The position numbers and the translations under genes are program-made. Below, piece after piece: positions 10,482 to 19,360 of a stretch of 64,000 nucleotides of DNA. A model generated the notes under the pieces. The model saw only the letters and a program-made list of their open reading frames with translations, was not told where the DNA came from and ran no database searches. This DNA comes from Betaproteobacteria bacterium (GTDB lineage Bacteria; Pseudomonadota; Gammaproteobacteria; Burkholderiales; Usitatibacteraceae), in NCBI GenBank assembly GCA_016711875.1, contig JADJSD010000001.1, positions 1,550,001 through 1,614,000 on the forward strand. The letters are read 5' to 3'. Each line of letters opens with the position of its first letter. Within the stretch, counting starts at the first letter, position 1.

Positions 10482-10510
10482 TTGACCGCGAAAGGGTTTT
10501 CCACTAGGGT
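10482..10510 (+). promoter_or_regulatory. Candidate promoter for zapB-zapA
   Basis: TTGACC (10482-10487, five of six to the -35 consensus), then 17 bases, then TAGGGT (10505-10510, only T, A and final T match). It lies in an A/T-richer patch that stands out from the GC-rich surroundings. The start codon at 10518 would be almost at the transcription start, so either translation is near-leaderless or the true promoter is a little further upstream. Confidence 0.35.
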
Positions 10511-10517
10511 AATCGCC

Positions 10518-10718
10518 ATGGATTCCGAGCTTTCCGCCCTCGAGGCGAAGGTCGAGCAGGCCGTCCAGCAGCTCAAGCAGTTGCGGGAAGAAGGCCGCGA
10601 GCTTCGCCAGCAACTCGCCGCGCGAACGGACGAGAACGTGCGCCTCGGCGAGAAGCTCGCCGCCGCGAAGGCGCGCATCGAGGCGCTCCTCAAGCAGATC
10701 CCGGAGAACGAGACGTGA
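10518..10718 (+). CDS. ZapB-like coiled-coil cell division protein (TIGR02449-type)
   Basis: 66 residues from ATG 10518 (an in-frame start at 10482 would overlap the promoter). The whole chain is a coiled coil with heptad leucines: SELSALEAKVEQAVQQLKQL through LAAAKARIEALLKQI. Short coiled-coil proteins of this kind sit directly upstream of zapA in beta- and gammaproteobacteria and are annotated as ZapB-like division factors that work with ZapA and FtsZ. Its TGA stop overlaps the GTG start of zapA (10715-10718), a translational coupling. AGGG 506-509 could serve as ribosome-binding site. Confidence 0.8.
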   Translation: MDSELSALEAKVEQAVQQLKQLREEGRELRQQLAARTDENVRLGEKLAAAKARIEALLKQIPENET

Positions 10719-11056
10719 GCGAGGCCGACGCGAAGAACGCGGGCAAGGGCATGGCCATCCAGATCCTCGGTCGCGAGTTCCGCGTGGCCTGCCCCGAGGG
10801 CGAGGAGAAGCAGCTGCAGGCCTCCGTCGATTTCCTCAACCGCCGCATGAAGGACCTTCGCGACTCGGGCAAGATCGTCGGCAACGAGCGCATCGCGGTC
10901 ATGGCCGCGCTCAACCTCGCGCACGAGATGCTCGCCCAGAAGCCCGCGAAATCGTCATCCGCTTCCGTTGACGCTCCGGAACATCGGCGTAGAATCGTGG
11001 CGATGCAGGAGACGCTGGAGACGGCGCTGTCGGCCGACCAGGACAAGCTCTTCTAG
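10715..11056 (+). CDS. zapA: Cell division protein ZapA
   Basis: 113 residues from a GTG start that overlaps the upstream stop. The N-terminal ZapA head is visible as AIQILGREFRVACPEGEEKQLQ, followed by the helical part ASVDFLNRRMKDLRDSGKIVGNERIAVMAALNLAHEML, which matches the family pattern around residues 12-75. ZapA binds FtsZ and bundles protofilaments at the Z-ring. The C-terminal end is a coiled coil. The gene is followed at once by 6S RNA, the standard proteobacterial order. Confidence 0.92.
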   Translation: MSEADAKNAGKGMAIQILGREFRVACPEGEEKQLQASVDFLNRRMKDLRDSGKIVGNERIAVMAALNLAHEMLAQKPAKSSSASVDAPEHRRRIVAMQETLETALSADQDKLF

Positions 11057-11086
11057 CGGCAATTCTGCGCCGCGCCCGATGGGCCG

Positions 11087-11264
11087 GGTTTCCTGCGGTG
11101 TTCGTCCGGGCTTACATCCTTGAGCCGATAATCTTGTCAACCTGGATGCTCGCCCAAGCGGTGCCTTTGTGCGCGTCCCCCGTCGGATGCACCTGCGGCA
11201 CCCGGTGAGCAACCGCCTTGGACCCTTGGGTTCGAGCGTGCGGCCCGGACGAACACCGCAGCGA
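11087..11264 (+). ncRNA. ssrS: 6S RNA
   Basis: A 17-bp perfect closing stem pairs 11095-11111 with 11243-11259. The segment CTTGAGCCGATA (119-130 of the 11 kb block) matches the CTGAGCCGATA segment I recall from E. coli 6S RNA, and CTTGGGTTCGAGCGTGCGGC near the 3' end matches the partner side. Length about 175 nt, with an open central region between the arms as expected of the sigma-70 promoter mimic. It lies directly downstream of zapA, the conserved position. The exact ends are estimated from the stem; no 5-formyl-THF cyclo-ligase gene (ygfA) follows, unlike E. coli. Confidence 0.9.
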
Positions 11265-11299
11265 ATCCGGCCTTTGCATTTCTCCCTTCCCCGTTCGCC

Positions 11300-11770
11300 A
11301 TGTCCTACTGGCTGATGAAGTCCGAGCCGGACGAGTTCTCGATCGACGACCTCGTGCGCGCCCCGAAGAAGACGACCCCGTGGTTCGGCGTGCGCAACTA
11401 TCTCGCGCGCAACTACATGCGCGACGCGATGAAGGTCGGCGACGGCGTCCTCTTCTATCACTCGAGCTGTCCGGAGCCGGGCATCGCGGGCCTCGCGAAG
11501 GTCGCGAGCACGCCCTATCCGGACGAGACGCAGTTCGACCCGAAGGGCAAGTACTTCGATCCGAAGGCCACTCGCGAAACGCCGCGCTGGATGCTCGTGG
11601 ACGTGAAGCTCGAGAGGAAGACCCGCCTCGTCAGCCTCGCCGAGATGCGCGCCGAGAAGGCCCTCGCGGGCATGATCACCCTGCAGCGCGGCAACCGCCT
11701 GTCGATCACGCCGGTCTCCCCGGCCGAATGGAAGCACATCGGCGGCCTGATCGCGCGCGATGCCGGGTGA
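11300..11770 (+). CDS. EVE domain protein (thymocyte nuclear protein 1 family)
   Basis: 156 residues, all of it an EVE domain. It begins SYWLMKSEPDEFSIDDL, the family's aromatic pocket strand, then WFGVRNYLARNYMRDAMKVGDGVLFYHS and PRWMLVDVKLERKTRLVSLAEMR. EVE proteins are PUA-like folds thought to recognise modified bases in DNA or RNA. In proteobacteria this gene commonly follows 6S RNA/zapA. It overlaps the start of the TauE-family gene by 11 bases. Cytosolic, no signal peptide. Confidence 0.9.
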   Translation: MSYWLMKSEPDEFSIDDLVRAPKKTTPWFGVRNYLARNYMRDAMKVGDGVLFYHSSCPEPGIAGLAKVASTPYPDETQFDPKGKYFDPKATRETPRWMLVDVKLERKTRLVSLAEMRAEKALAGMITLQRGNRLSITPVSPAEWKHIGGLIARDAG

Positions 11771-12563
11771 CCCGCTCACCTGGCTGACCTACGCGGGGCT
11801 CGGCGTCTTCGTCGGTTTCTTCTCGGGGCTGCTCGGCATCGGCGGCGGCGCCGTCACCGTGCCGATCCTGGGGCTCGTTTTCGTGGCCTTCGGTTTTCCT
11901 CCCCAGCACGTGATGCCGGTCGCCATCGGCACCTCGCTCGCCGCCATCGTGCTCGCGACGGCCTCCTCGGCCCGCGCCCACCTGAAGCACGAGGCCGTGA
12001 GGAAGGACATCGTGCGCGGGCTCGCGCCGGGCATCGTGCTCGCGGGGCTGGCCGCCGGGACGATCGCGCGCCTGCTGCCCACGGCGCTCCTCAAGGGCTT
12101 CTTCCTGCTCTTCGTCGTCTACATCACCTACACGATCATCTTCGGGCTGAAGCCGAAGACGACCCGCCCGGTGCCGGGCCGCGGCGGCCTCTTCGGCGTG
12201 GGCCTGCTCGTGGGCGGCTTCTCGGGGCTCGCGGGCGTGGGCGGGGCCATGATCTCGATGCCGTTCATGATGTCCTGGGGCCTCGTCTTCCACACCGCGA
12301 TCGGCACGGGCTCGGCCATCAGCTTCGTGGTCGCGATCGCGGGCGTCACGGGCTTCATCGCCGCGGGCCTGGGCGAGGCGGCGCTGCCCGCATGGACGCT
12401 CGGCTACGTCTACGTGCCGGCGTTCCTGGGCATCTCCGTGACGAGCGTGTTCGCCGCTCCTCTCGGGGCAAGGGTAGCGCATCGCCTTCCCGTGGGGCAC
12501 CTCAAGAAGGTCTTCGCCCTCTTCATCCTCGTCCTCGCCGCGAAGCTCTTCGCTTCCCTCTGA
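11760..12563 (+). CDS. TauE/SafE family anion exporter
   Basis: 267 residues with about eight membrane segments. GVFVGFFSGLLGIGGGAVTVPILGLVF near the N-terminus and LLVGGFSGLAGVGGAMISMPFM in the middle are the paired glycine-rich repeats of TauE/SafE (DUF81). The family moves sulfite, sulfoacetate or other organosulfur anions out of the cell; which one cannot be read here. ATG 11760 lies within the end of the EVE gene, so the two are probably co-transcribed. Stop codon 12561-12563; trkA follows after 62 bases. Confidence 0.88.
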   Translation: MPGDPLTWLTYAGLGVFVGFFSGLLGIGGGAVTVPILGLVFVAFGFPPQHVMPVAIGTSLAAIVLATASSARAHLKHEAVRKDIVRGLAPGIVLAGLAAGTIARLLPTALLKGFFLLFVVYITYTIIFGLKPKTTRPVPGRGGLFGVGLLVGGFSGLAGVGGAMISMPFMMSWGLVFHTAIGTGSAISFVVAIAGVTGFIAAGLGEAALPAWTLGYVYVPAFLGISVTSVFAAPLGARVAHRLPVGHLKKVFALFILVLAAKLFASL

Positions 12564-12625
12564 AACGCGAGCGGGCGCGAGGCGGCGTAGAATTCCCGTC
12601 ACCTCGTCACCCGTCGAAGCGATCC

Positions 12626-14002
12626 TTGAAGATCCTCATCCTCGGCGCCGGCCAAGTCGGCGCCAGCGTGGCCGAGAGCCTCGTCTCGGAGAAGAACGAC
12701 GTCACGGTGGTCGATACCGACGCCGAACGCCTGAAGGACCTCCAGAACCAGTTCGACCTGCGCACGGTGGCCGGCAACGCGGCCCAGCCGGAACTGCTCG
12801 CCGAGGCCGGCGCGGCCGACACCGACATGCTCTTCGCGGTGACCGCGAGCGACGAGACGAACCTCGTCGCCTGCAAGGTCGGCAAGACCGCCTTCAACAT
12901 CCCCACCCGCATCGCGCGCCTGCGCTCGTCGTGGTTCCAGAACCACCCCGAGCTGCTCGCCGAAGACTGCTTCGCGGTGAGCCACGCCATCTGTCCCGAG
13001 CAGATCGTCACCGAGTACATCGAGAAGCTGATCGAGTTTCCCGAGGCCCTGCAGGTGGCCGAGTTCGCCGGGGGCAAGATCGACCTGGTGGCGGTGCGCG
13101 CCGTCGAGGGCGGGCCGATGGTGCGCCACCCCGTGGGGGACCTGGTCGACCTGCTGCCGAACATCGACGTGAAGATCGCCGCCATCTACCGCAACGATCG
13201 CCCGCTCGAGCTCACGCCGGAGACGGTGGTGCAGGCGGGCGACGAGGTGTTCTTCGTGGCCGCCTCAGCGCACATCCGCGAGGTGATGGCCGAAATGCGG
13301 CACCGGGACAGGCCGGTGCGTCGCGTCATCATCGCGGGCGGCGGCAACATCGGCCTGCGCCTCGCCCGCGCGATCGAGTCGCGGCTCAACGTGAAGGTGA
13401 TCGAGCGTGCGAAGCGCCGCTGCGAGTTCCTCGCCGGTCAGCTGGGCTCGACGCTGGTGCTCAACGGCGACGCGAGCAACGAGGACATCCTCTCCGACGA
13501 GAATGTCGACGAGACGGACCTCTTCGTCGCGGTCACCAACGACGACGAGAACAACATCATGTCGGCGCTCCTCGCCAAGCGCATGGGCGCGCGGCGGGTG
13601 ATCGCGCTCGTGAACCGCCGGGCCTACGGCGACCTGATGCAGGGCGGGCAGATCGACATCGCCATCTCGCCCGCGCACGCGACGCTGGGGAGCCTGCTCG
13701 AGTACGTGCGCCGGGGCGACGTGGCCGCCGTGCACAGCCTGCGCCGAGGCCGGGCGGAGGCGATCGAGCTGGTGGCCCACGGCGATCGCAAGAGCTCGCG
13801 CGTCGTGGGCCGCGCGATCCGCGAGCTGGACCTGCCACCCGGCGCCACGGTGGTGGGCATCATCCGCCGCGGCGAGGCCATCGTCGCGCAGCGCGACGAC
13901 CACGTGATCGAGACCGACGACCACCTGGTCGTATTCCTCACGCAGCGGCGGATGATCCCGAAGATCGAGAAGCTGTTCGAGGTGAGCGTGGGGTTCTTCT
14001 AG
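12626..14002 (+). CDS. trkA: Trk potassium uptake regulatory subunit TrkA
   Basis: 458 residues, the same length as E. coli TrkA, if translation starts at the TTG 12626 (decoded as Met: (M)KILILGAGQVGASVAESL). Upstream in-frame starts would fuse it to non-homologous sequence inside the TauE gene. Two RCK-N Rossmann domains carry GAGQVG near residue 7 and GGGNIG near 240, each followed by an RCK-C domain. NAD(H) binding gates the TrkH channel. GAAG (12616-12619) may be the ribosome-binding site. trkH starts 3 bases after the stop. Confidence 0.92.
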   Translation: MKILILGAGQVGASVAESLVSEKNDVTVVDTDAERLKDLQNQFDLRTVAGNAAQPELLAEAGAADTDMLFAVTASDETNLVACKVGKTAFNIPTRIARLRSSWFQNHPELLAEDCFAVSHAICPEQIVTEYIEKLIEFPEALQVAEFAGGKIDLVAVRAVEGGPMVRHPVGDLVDLLPNIDVKIAAIYRNDRPLELTPETVVQAGDEVFFVAASAHIREVMAEMRHRDRPVRRVIIAGGGNIGLRLARAIESRLNVKVIERAKRRCEFLAGQLGSTLVLNGDASNEDILSDENVDETDLFVAVTNDDENNIMSALLAKRMGARRVIALVNRRAYGDLMQGGQIDIAISPAHATLGSLLEYVRRGDVAAVHSLRRGRAEAIELVAHGDRKSSRVVGRAIRELDLPPGATVVGIIRRGEAIVAQRDDHVIETDDHLVVFLTQRRMIPKIEKLFEVSVGFF

Positions 14003-14005
14003 GCG

Positions 14006-15526
14006 ATGAGCCGGCCGATTCCTCCGGCGTCGCGGCCGACCCCGGCCTCGCGCATCGTCGATGTGGCGCTGCGCGTCTTTCCCGTGCTTCACGTGCTCGC
14101 GGCGGCGATGCTGCTCTTCTCCCCGGCGTTCCTCGTGCCGCTCGCCTTCTCGATCTACCTGGGCGATGGCGCGCACGCCGCGTACGGGACCGGCTTCCTG
14201 GTGACCTTCGTCCTGGGGCTCTTCTTCTTCCTCGCCACGCGCGGCCGGCACCGCCGCGAGCTGCAGCCGCGCGACGGCTTCCTGCTGGTGACCCTCGTGT
14301 GGTCCGTGGCGCCCGCGTTCGCGACGATCCCGCTGATGCTCTCGATCCCGGGCCTTTCGTTCACCGACGCCTACTTCGAGACGGTCTCGGGCATGACCAC
14401 CTCCGGCGCGACGGTGCTTTCCGGCCTGGACAACCTGGATCCCTCGATCAACATCTGGCGCTCGCTCCTGGTGTGGATCGGCGGCATGGGCATCATCGTG
14501 CTGGCGGTGGCCATCCTGCCCCTGCTGGGCGTGGGCGGCATGCAGCTCTACAAGGCCGAGAGCCCCGGCTGCATGAAGGACAGCAAGCTCACCCCGCGCA
14601 TCGGCGACACCGCCAAGGGACTCTGGGGCGTCTATTTCGCCGTGACGCTCGCCTGCATGCTGGCCTTCTGGCTGGCGGGCATGTCGGCAATCGACGCGGT
14701 GATCCACGGGTTCTCGACGATGGGCCTGGGCGGATTTTCCTCGCACGACGACAGCTTCGGCTGGTTCAGGTCGCCCGCCATCGAGGCGGTGACCGTCTTC
14801 TTCATGCTCGCGGCCAGCCTCAATTTCGCCACCCACTTCATGGCCCTTCGCCGCCGGTCGTTCGCTGCCTATGTCGCCGATGCCGAGGCCCGGCGCGTGA
14901 TGATCTGGATGGTGGGCTCGGTGGTCGGCATCGCGATCTTCCTCGTGGCCCGCGGCGTGTACCCGGACTTCGGGACGGCCCTGCGCCACGCCGCGTTCAA
15001 TGTCGTCTCGATCGCCTCGACCACCGGCTTCGCCTCGCTCGACTACGCGCAGTGGCCGGTCTTCGCGCCGGTCTGGATGATCTTCCTGTCGTGCTTCGTG
15101 ACGAGTTCGGGATCCACGGGCGGAGGCATCAAGATGATCCGCATGGCGCTGCTCTTCAAGCAGGCGCTGCGCGAGATGACCCGCATCATCCACCCGCGCG
15201 CCGTGGTGCCGGTCAAGTTCGGCAACCAGGTGATCGAGAACAACGTCATCTTCGCCGTCCTCGCGTTCATGCTGATGTGGGGCGGGACGATCATCGCCTT
15301 GTCGATGCTGCTCATGGCCTCGGGCGCGGACGTCATCACGGCCGTCACCGCGGTGATCGCCTGCGTCAACAACATGGGTCCGGGCCTGGGCGCGGTCGGT
15401 CCCTCGACCACCTTCGCCGTGCTGAGCGACTTTCAGACCTGGGTCTGCACGCTCGCCATGCTGCTGGGGCGGCTCGAGCTCTTCACGATGCTCGTGCTCT
15501 TCACGCCGGCCTTCTGGCGCAAGTAG
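14006..15526 (+). CDS. trkH: Trk potassium uptake channel subunit TrkH
   Basis: 506 residues, slightly longer than E. coli TrkH at the N-terminus. It has roughly ten membrane segments and four pore-loop repeats: TVSGMTTSGATVLSGL, HGFSTMGLGGFSSHD, ASTTGFASLDYAQW and NNMGPGLGAVGP, where the conserved glycine of each filter can be seen. TrkH passes K+ under control of TrkA, encoded 3 bases upstream. GIKMIRMALLFKQALREM is the conserved cytosolic loop. Convergent with argE (stops 4 bases apart). Confidence 0.93.
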   Translation: MSRPIPPASRPTPASRIVDVALRVFPVLHVLAAAMLLFSPAFLVPLAFSIYLGDGAHAAYGTGFLVTFVLGLFFFLATRGRHRRELQPRDGFLLVTLVWSVAPAFATIPLMLSIPGLSFTDAYFETVSGMTTSGATVLSGLDNLDPSINIWRSLLVWIGGMGIIVLAVAILPLLGVGGMQLYKAESPGCMKDSKLTPRIGDTAKGLWGVYFAVTLACMLAFWLAGMSAIDAVIHGFSTMGLGGFSSHDDSFGWFRSPAIEAVTVFFMLAASLNFATHFMALRRRSFAAYVADAEARRVMIWMVGSVVGIAIFLVARGVYPDFGTALRHAAFNVVSIASTTGFASLDYAQWPVFAPVWMIFLSCFVTSSGSTGGGIKMIRMALLFKQALREMTRIIHPRAVVPVKFGNQVIENNVIFAVLAFMLMWGGTIIALSMLLMASGADVITAVTAVIACVNNMGPGLGAVGPSTTFAVLSDFQTWVCTLAMLLGRLELFTMLVLFTPAFWRK

Positions 15527-15530
15527 GCGC

Positions 15531-16661
15531 TCAGACCCCGCACCACTTGCGCATCAGCGTCGCGAACACGTCGACGGAATGCTCGATGCGCGTGAGGGAG
15601 CACCACTCGTCCGTCTGGTGCGCGAGCTTCGCCTCGCCCGGCCCCAGGATCACGGCAGGCGGGCCGCCATAGCCGCGCTTCAAATCGGCGCCGTCGGTGG
15701 AGAAGGTGATGGTCTTCGGGGTCGGCCGGCCTTCGAGGAAGGGCGTGCAGATCTCGAAGACCTGCTGCACCCATTCGTCTTCCGGCGGCGTGTAGAGGGA
15801 GGGCGTGTCGACGATGCGCCGCACGGTGGCGCCGTGACCGCCGAGCAGGCACTCGAGGGAGCGGCACAGGTGCACGTGGTCTATGCCGGGCACCGTGCGC
15901 GTGTCCAGGGTGATCGTCGCCCGGTCCGGCACCGAATTGGTATTGAGCCCGCCCCGGATCGTACCCACGTTGAGCGTGGGGCTTCCCATCACATCGTGGG
16001 ACTTCACGGGGAACTCGAAGCTCTCCAGTTCCCGGATCACGCGGGCCATCTTGTTGATGGCGTTCTCGCCGACTTCCGGCATGGAGCCGTGCGCGGTGAC
16101 GCCCGTGGTCTCGATCTCGAACCACGCGAGGCCCTTGTGGCCGATGTAGGGGAAGTTGCCGGTGGGCTCGGCCACCACGATGGCGCCGGCGCGCCCGAGC
16201 AGCTGGTGGTCGGCGAGGTAGCGCGCGCCTTCGCAGCCGATCTCCTCTCCCGCCGTGATGACGAGCACGATGCCCGGGCTCTTCGCGAGCTGCGGCGCGA
16301 GCTCGACGGCCGCCGCGACGAAGGCCGCGACGCCGCTCTTCATGTCCGACGAGCCGCGGCCGTAGAGCCGGTCGCCGTCCGTCTCGCCCGCGAAGGCGTC
16401 CTTCGTCCAGGCCTTGGTGCCCAGGGGCACCGTGTCGATGTGGCCCGTGAAGCAGATGGGCGGGCGCAGCGGATCCCCGCCGATCTCCGCGATGAGGCTC
16501 GTGCGGCTCTCGGCGAACTCGTGATAGGCCGTGCGGAAGCCCGCGGCCTCGAGAATGGCCCCGAGGTGCCGGGCGCAGGCGCGCTCCATGCCCGGGGGGT
16601 TGATGGTGTTGAACGCGAGCAGCTCGCGGGTGAGCGCGCGCGGGTCGATGCGGGTCTTCAT
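15531..16661 (-). CDS. argE: Acetylornithine deacetylase (M20 family)
   Basis: 376 residues from ATG 16661. M20 metal ligands are present: GHIDTVPLG (His, Asp), YGRGSSDMKSG (bridging Asp), TAGEEIGCEGA (catalytic Glu and ligand Glu), AEPTGN (Glu) and, near the C-terminus, a His in TRIEHSVD. This fits ArgE, which hydrolyses N-acetylornithine in arginine biosynthesis. The related DapE cannot be excluded by motif alone. argA lies 30 kb away in the same window. It is coupled to terC by an ATGA overlap. Confidence 0.85.
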   Translation of the reverse strand: MKTRIDPRALTRELLAFNTINPPGMERACARHLGAILEAAGFRTAYHEFAESRTSLIAEIGGDPLRPPICFTGHIDTVPLGTKAWTKDAFAGETDGDRLYGRGSSDMKSGVAAFVAAAVELAPQLAKSPGIVLVITAGEEIGCEGARYLADHQLLGRAGAIVVAEPTGNFPYIGHKGLAWFEIETTGVTAHGSMPEVGENAINKMARVIRELESFEFPVKSHDVMGSPTLNVGTIRGGLNTNSVPDRATITLDTRTVPGIDHVHLCRSLECLLGGHGATVRRIVDTPSLYTPPEDEWVQQVFEICTPFLEGRPTPKTITFSTDGADLKRGYGGPPAVILGPGEAKLAHQTDEWCSLTRIEHSVDVFATLMRKWCGV

Positions 16662-17419
16662 GTTCCCGTCCCTGCTGCGGCGCGCAGGCGCTTTCGGCGC
16701 CCGCGGACGACGTGGTTGAGCGTTTCCACGGCCACGGAGAAGGCGAGCGCGAAGTAGATGTAGCCCTTCGGCACGTGCATCCCGAAGCCGTCGGCGATCA
16801 GGATAACCCCGATGAGCAGCAGGAAGGAGAGGGCGAGCATCTTCACCGTGGGGTGCGCCGAGACGAAGTTCGCCAGCGGGTTCGAGGCGACGATCATGAT
16901 GATCATCGCGATCACCACGGCGGCGACCATCACCCAGAGCTTGTCGGCCATGCCCACGGCGGTGATGACGGAATCGAGCGAGAAGATGATGTCGATGATC
17001 GCGATCTGGATCACGACGCCCTTGAACGTGACGCCCGCGGCACCCTCGGGGCTGTCCGCCTCGCCTTCGTCCTTTTCCACCATCTCGTGGATCTCGACCG
17101 TGGCCTTCCACAGCAGGAAGAGGCCGCCGCCGATGAGGATGATGTCCCGCCACGAGAAGGCCTTGCCGGCGACCTCGAACACCGGCTGGGTGAGGCCGAC
17201 GATCCAGGCGAGCGTCGCGAGGAGCATGAGGCGCGTGATGAGCGCGAGGGCGAGGCCGACCTTTCGGCCCAGGGCCCGCTGGTGCTCCGGCAGGCGGCCG
17301 GTGAGGATGGCGATGAAGACCAGGTTGTCGATGCCGAGCACGATCTCGAGGGCCGAGAGCGTGACGAGCGAGAGCCAGATCTGCGGGTCGCCGACCCAGG
17401 CGAAGGTGAAGAATTCCAT
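16658..17419 (-). CDS. TerC family integral membrane protein
   Basis: 253 residues from ATG 17419, preceded by GAGG six bases upstream; the longer frame to 17485 has no ribosome-binding signal and lies over the divergent gene. Seven or so membrane segments, with the TerC signature LEIVLGIDNLVFIAIL near residue 25 and IIDIIFSLDSVITAVGM near 145. The Asp residues of GIDN and SLDS are the family's conserved metal-site candidates. TerC proteins are linked to manganese efflux and loading of exported proteins or tellurite resistance. Overlaps argE by 4 bases, an unusual partnership. Confidence 0.88.
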   Translation of the reverse strand: MEFFTFAWVGDPQIWLSLVTLSALEIVLGIDNLVFIAILTGRLPEHQRALGRKVGLALALITRLMLLATLAWIVGLTQPVFEVAGKAFSWRDIILIGGGLFLLWKATVEIHEMVEKDEGEADSPEGAAGVTFKGVVIQIAIIDIIFSLDSVITAVGMADKLWVMVAAVVIAMIIMIVASNPLANFVSAHPTVKMLALSFLLLIGVILIADGFGMHVPKGYIYFALAFSVAVETLNHVVRGRRKRLRAAAGTGT

Positions 17420-17459
17420 GGAGCCTCGGACGGGGCGCGATATTGCTATTCTCTCACGC

Positions 17460-18203
17460 ATGTTCGCCCGCCTCCTGCTGCTCATCGCAATGACCGCGCT
17501 CCCCGCGGCCGCCCAGGATTACGCCCGCGAGAAACGCTGGGCCGACGAGGTCGTTCCCGCTCTCGTGGTCGGCGACGCCGTCTGGCTCGAGACCTCGGCC
17601 GGCCGCAAGTTCCTCGCCATCCACGCGAAGGCCGACAAGCCCAAGGGCGCCGCGGTCATCGTCCACGGCATCGGCGTGCACCCGGACCACGGCGTGATCG
17701 GCGTGCTGCGCACGAAGCTCGCGGATGCGGGCTGGACGACCCTTTCCATCCAGATGCCCGTGCAGCCCGCCGAGGCGCGCTCCGATGCCTACTACCCGAA
17801 GCTCTTTCCCGAGGCCCTCGAACGCATCCGGAAGGCGGCGGCCTGGCTCGTGGCGAAGGAAGGCCCGCGCGTGGCCATCGTGTCCCACAGCCTCGGCTCG
17901 TGGATGACCAACGCGTATTTCGACGAGACGCCGGACACGCCCTTCCGGGGCTGGGCCTGCCTGGGCCTCACCGGCGGTTACAGCTGGGGCGCGTATTTCA
18001 GCCCGCGGCCCATCCTCGACGTGTACGGCGAGAGCGATCTCGAACCCGCCGTGGACGCCGCGTGGCGACGCCGCATCACGCTCGCCACGGGCGCGGACGG
18101 GTCACGCCAGGTGATGATCGCCGGCGCGGACCATTTCTACGCGAAGAAGGAAGCGGAACTCGCCGCCACCGTCTCCGGGTGGCTCGGCGAGGTGCTGCGC
18201 TAG
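17460..18203 (+). CDS. DUF3530-like secreted alpha/beta hydrolase-fold protein
   Basis: 247 residues with a signal peptide (MFARLLLLIAMTALPAAAQ). The body looks like an alpha/beta hydrolase: AAVIVHGIGVHPDHG (oxyanion loop), nucleophile region VSHSLGSW, an Asp in PILDVYGESD, and a late His in AGADHFY. The first glycine of the usual GxSxG is a Ser here (S-H-S-L-G), which is typical of DUF3530 rather than classical esterases. Function unknown, probably periplasmic. Divergent from terC with 40 bases between start codons. Its stop shares CTAG with the convergent DUF5666 gene. Confidence 0.78.
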   Translation: MFARLLLLIAMTALPAAAQDYAREKRWADEVVPALVVGDAVWLETSAGRKFLAIHAKADKPKGAAVIVHGIGVHPDHGVIGVLRTKLADAGWTTLSIQMPVQPAEARSDAYYPKLFPEALERIRKAAAWLVAKEGPRVAIVSHSLGSWMTNAYFDETPDTPFRGWACLGLTGGYSWGAYFSPRPILDVYGESDLEPAVDAAWRRRITLATGADGSRQVMIAGADHFYAKKEAELAATVSGWLGEVLR

Positions 18204-19360
18204 GGCAGGATCGCGGCTTCCGTCACGCGCAGGAATCCCGGCCCCGCGGTGCCCGAGAGCGAAAGCCGCTTGCCGTTCGCGATGTCGGCCGGGCTGCCGC
18301 CCGTGATGACGGCGGTGGTGAGGTCCACGGGCTCGCCGCGCACGCGCATCGAGGCGAGCGAGGCGAACTCGCTCACGCTGCCCGTCACGCGGTAGACGAT
18401 GGCTTCGCCCGGCGCGATCACGCCGACGAACTGCGGCTCGATCCTGTCCGCCGAACTCGCCCGCCCGATGAGCCGCACGCGCGTGCCAGCCCCGATGAGC
18501 GGAGTCCCGGCCGGGATCGCGGTGACGGTGAAATCGCGCGCCGGCGTGCGCAGGCGAAAGCCCCCGGCGTTGTCCACGCCGATCACGATGCCCTCGAATT
18601 CCGTCCGCGTGCCGGTGGCCGGCGGGTACTCTGGCAGCAGGTCGATGTGGTCCGGCGAGATGGCCGAGGCGGCGGCGTTGAGCTTCCCCGTGACGCGGGC
18701 GCGGGAGCCGGCAAGGGCCACGGGCGAAGCCGACACGCTCACCGGCGCCGCGACCGACAGTCCGGCCAGCACGAACCCGATCGCCGAGGACTGCTCGATG
18801 CGAGCGGCAATGGTGAAGCGACCGTCCGGCGAGGCCGCCACCTTCGTCACGCGCGTGGCGAGCATCGCGCGCGCCTCGATGACGGGCAGCGCGAACACCT
18901 CGACGGTATCGCCCACCGAGAGGCGGCCGATGCCCGCGATCCCGTCGAAAAGCGTGTTGTTGTCGACATCGAAGAGGAGCGAAGCGACGGTGAACCGGCC
19001 GCCCGGGATGTCGACGGCCGTAACCGGGCCGCGGACCGCGCTCTGGATGCTGGCCTCGGAGAGCCGGGTGGGCGCGACGCCGGTTGTGCTTCCCGTCGCC
19101 TCGAGGAACATGCCCAGCCGGAGGTTCGCCGTGCCCGCGCCGGCGTTCGCGTCCTGGCGCACGGAGACGACGGCTGCGTCGTACGTGAGGTTGGCGGTGG
19201 CGAGCGGGTCGGCTCCGGTGAGGGTGCCTGCCACGACCGTCGGCTCGATCGCGGGGGGCGTGATGCCGGTGCCATTGCTGCCGGTCTTGGTATCCGGGCC
19301 GCAGCCGGCGAGGGCGACGGCCAGCGCGACGAGCGTGGCGCAGGATCGGAACTCAGTCAT
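18200..19360 (-). CDS. DUF5666 domain lipoprotein
   Basis: 386 residues from ATG 19360. The N-terminus MTEFRSCATLVALAVALAGCGPD is a lipoprotein signal with lipobox LAGC (Cys20). The rest is a row of small all-beta units, each with the DUF5666-type pattern of a conversion strand, a G-x-R or G-V/L-x-V core and a final V-x-V: for example VRGPVTAVDIPGGRFTVASLLFDV, GTRTEFEGIVIGVDNAGGFRL and RVTGSVSEFASLASMRVRGEPVDL. I count at least four. Function unknown; likely periplasmic, membrane-tethered. Overlaps the upstream DUF6502 gene by 8 bases, hence co-translated with it. Confidence 0.8.
   Translation of the reverse strand: MTEFRSCATLVALAVALAGCGPDTKTGSNGTGITPPAIEPTVVAGTLTGADPLATANLTYDAAVVSVRQDANAGAGTANLRLGMFLEATGSTTGVAPTRLSEASIQSAVRGPVTAVDIPGGRFTVASLLFDVDNNTLFDGIAGIGRLSVGDTVEVFALPVIEARAMLATRVTKVAASPDGRFTIAARIEQSSAIGFVLAGLSVAAPVSVSASPVALAGSRARVTGKLNAAASAISPDHIDLLPEYPPATGTRTEFEGIVIGVDNAGGFRLRTPARDFTVTAIPAGTPLIGAGTRVRLIGRASSADRIEPQFVGVIAPGEAIVYRVTGSVSEFASLASMRVRGEPVDLTTAVITGGSPADIANGKRLSLSGTAGPGFLRVTEAAILP

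Noticed and set aside
11760..12563. TauE-family gene as a phage or island cargo gene
   Set aside because: Codon use and overlap with the EVE gene match the neighbours, with no sign of transfer.
12931..15672. 913-codon plus-strand frame across trkA and trkH
   Set aside because: It is an alternative frame of two clear genes with strong motifs; its Arg-Gly-rich translation shows no family features.
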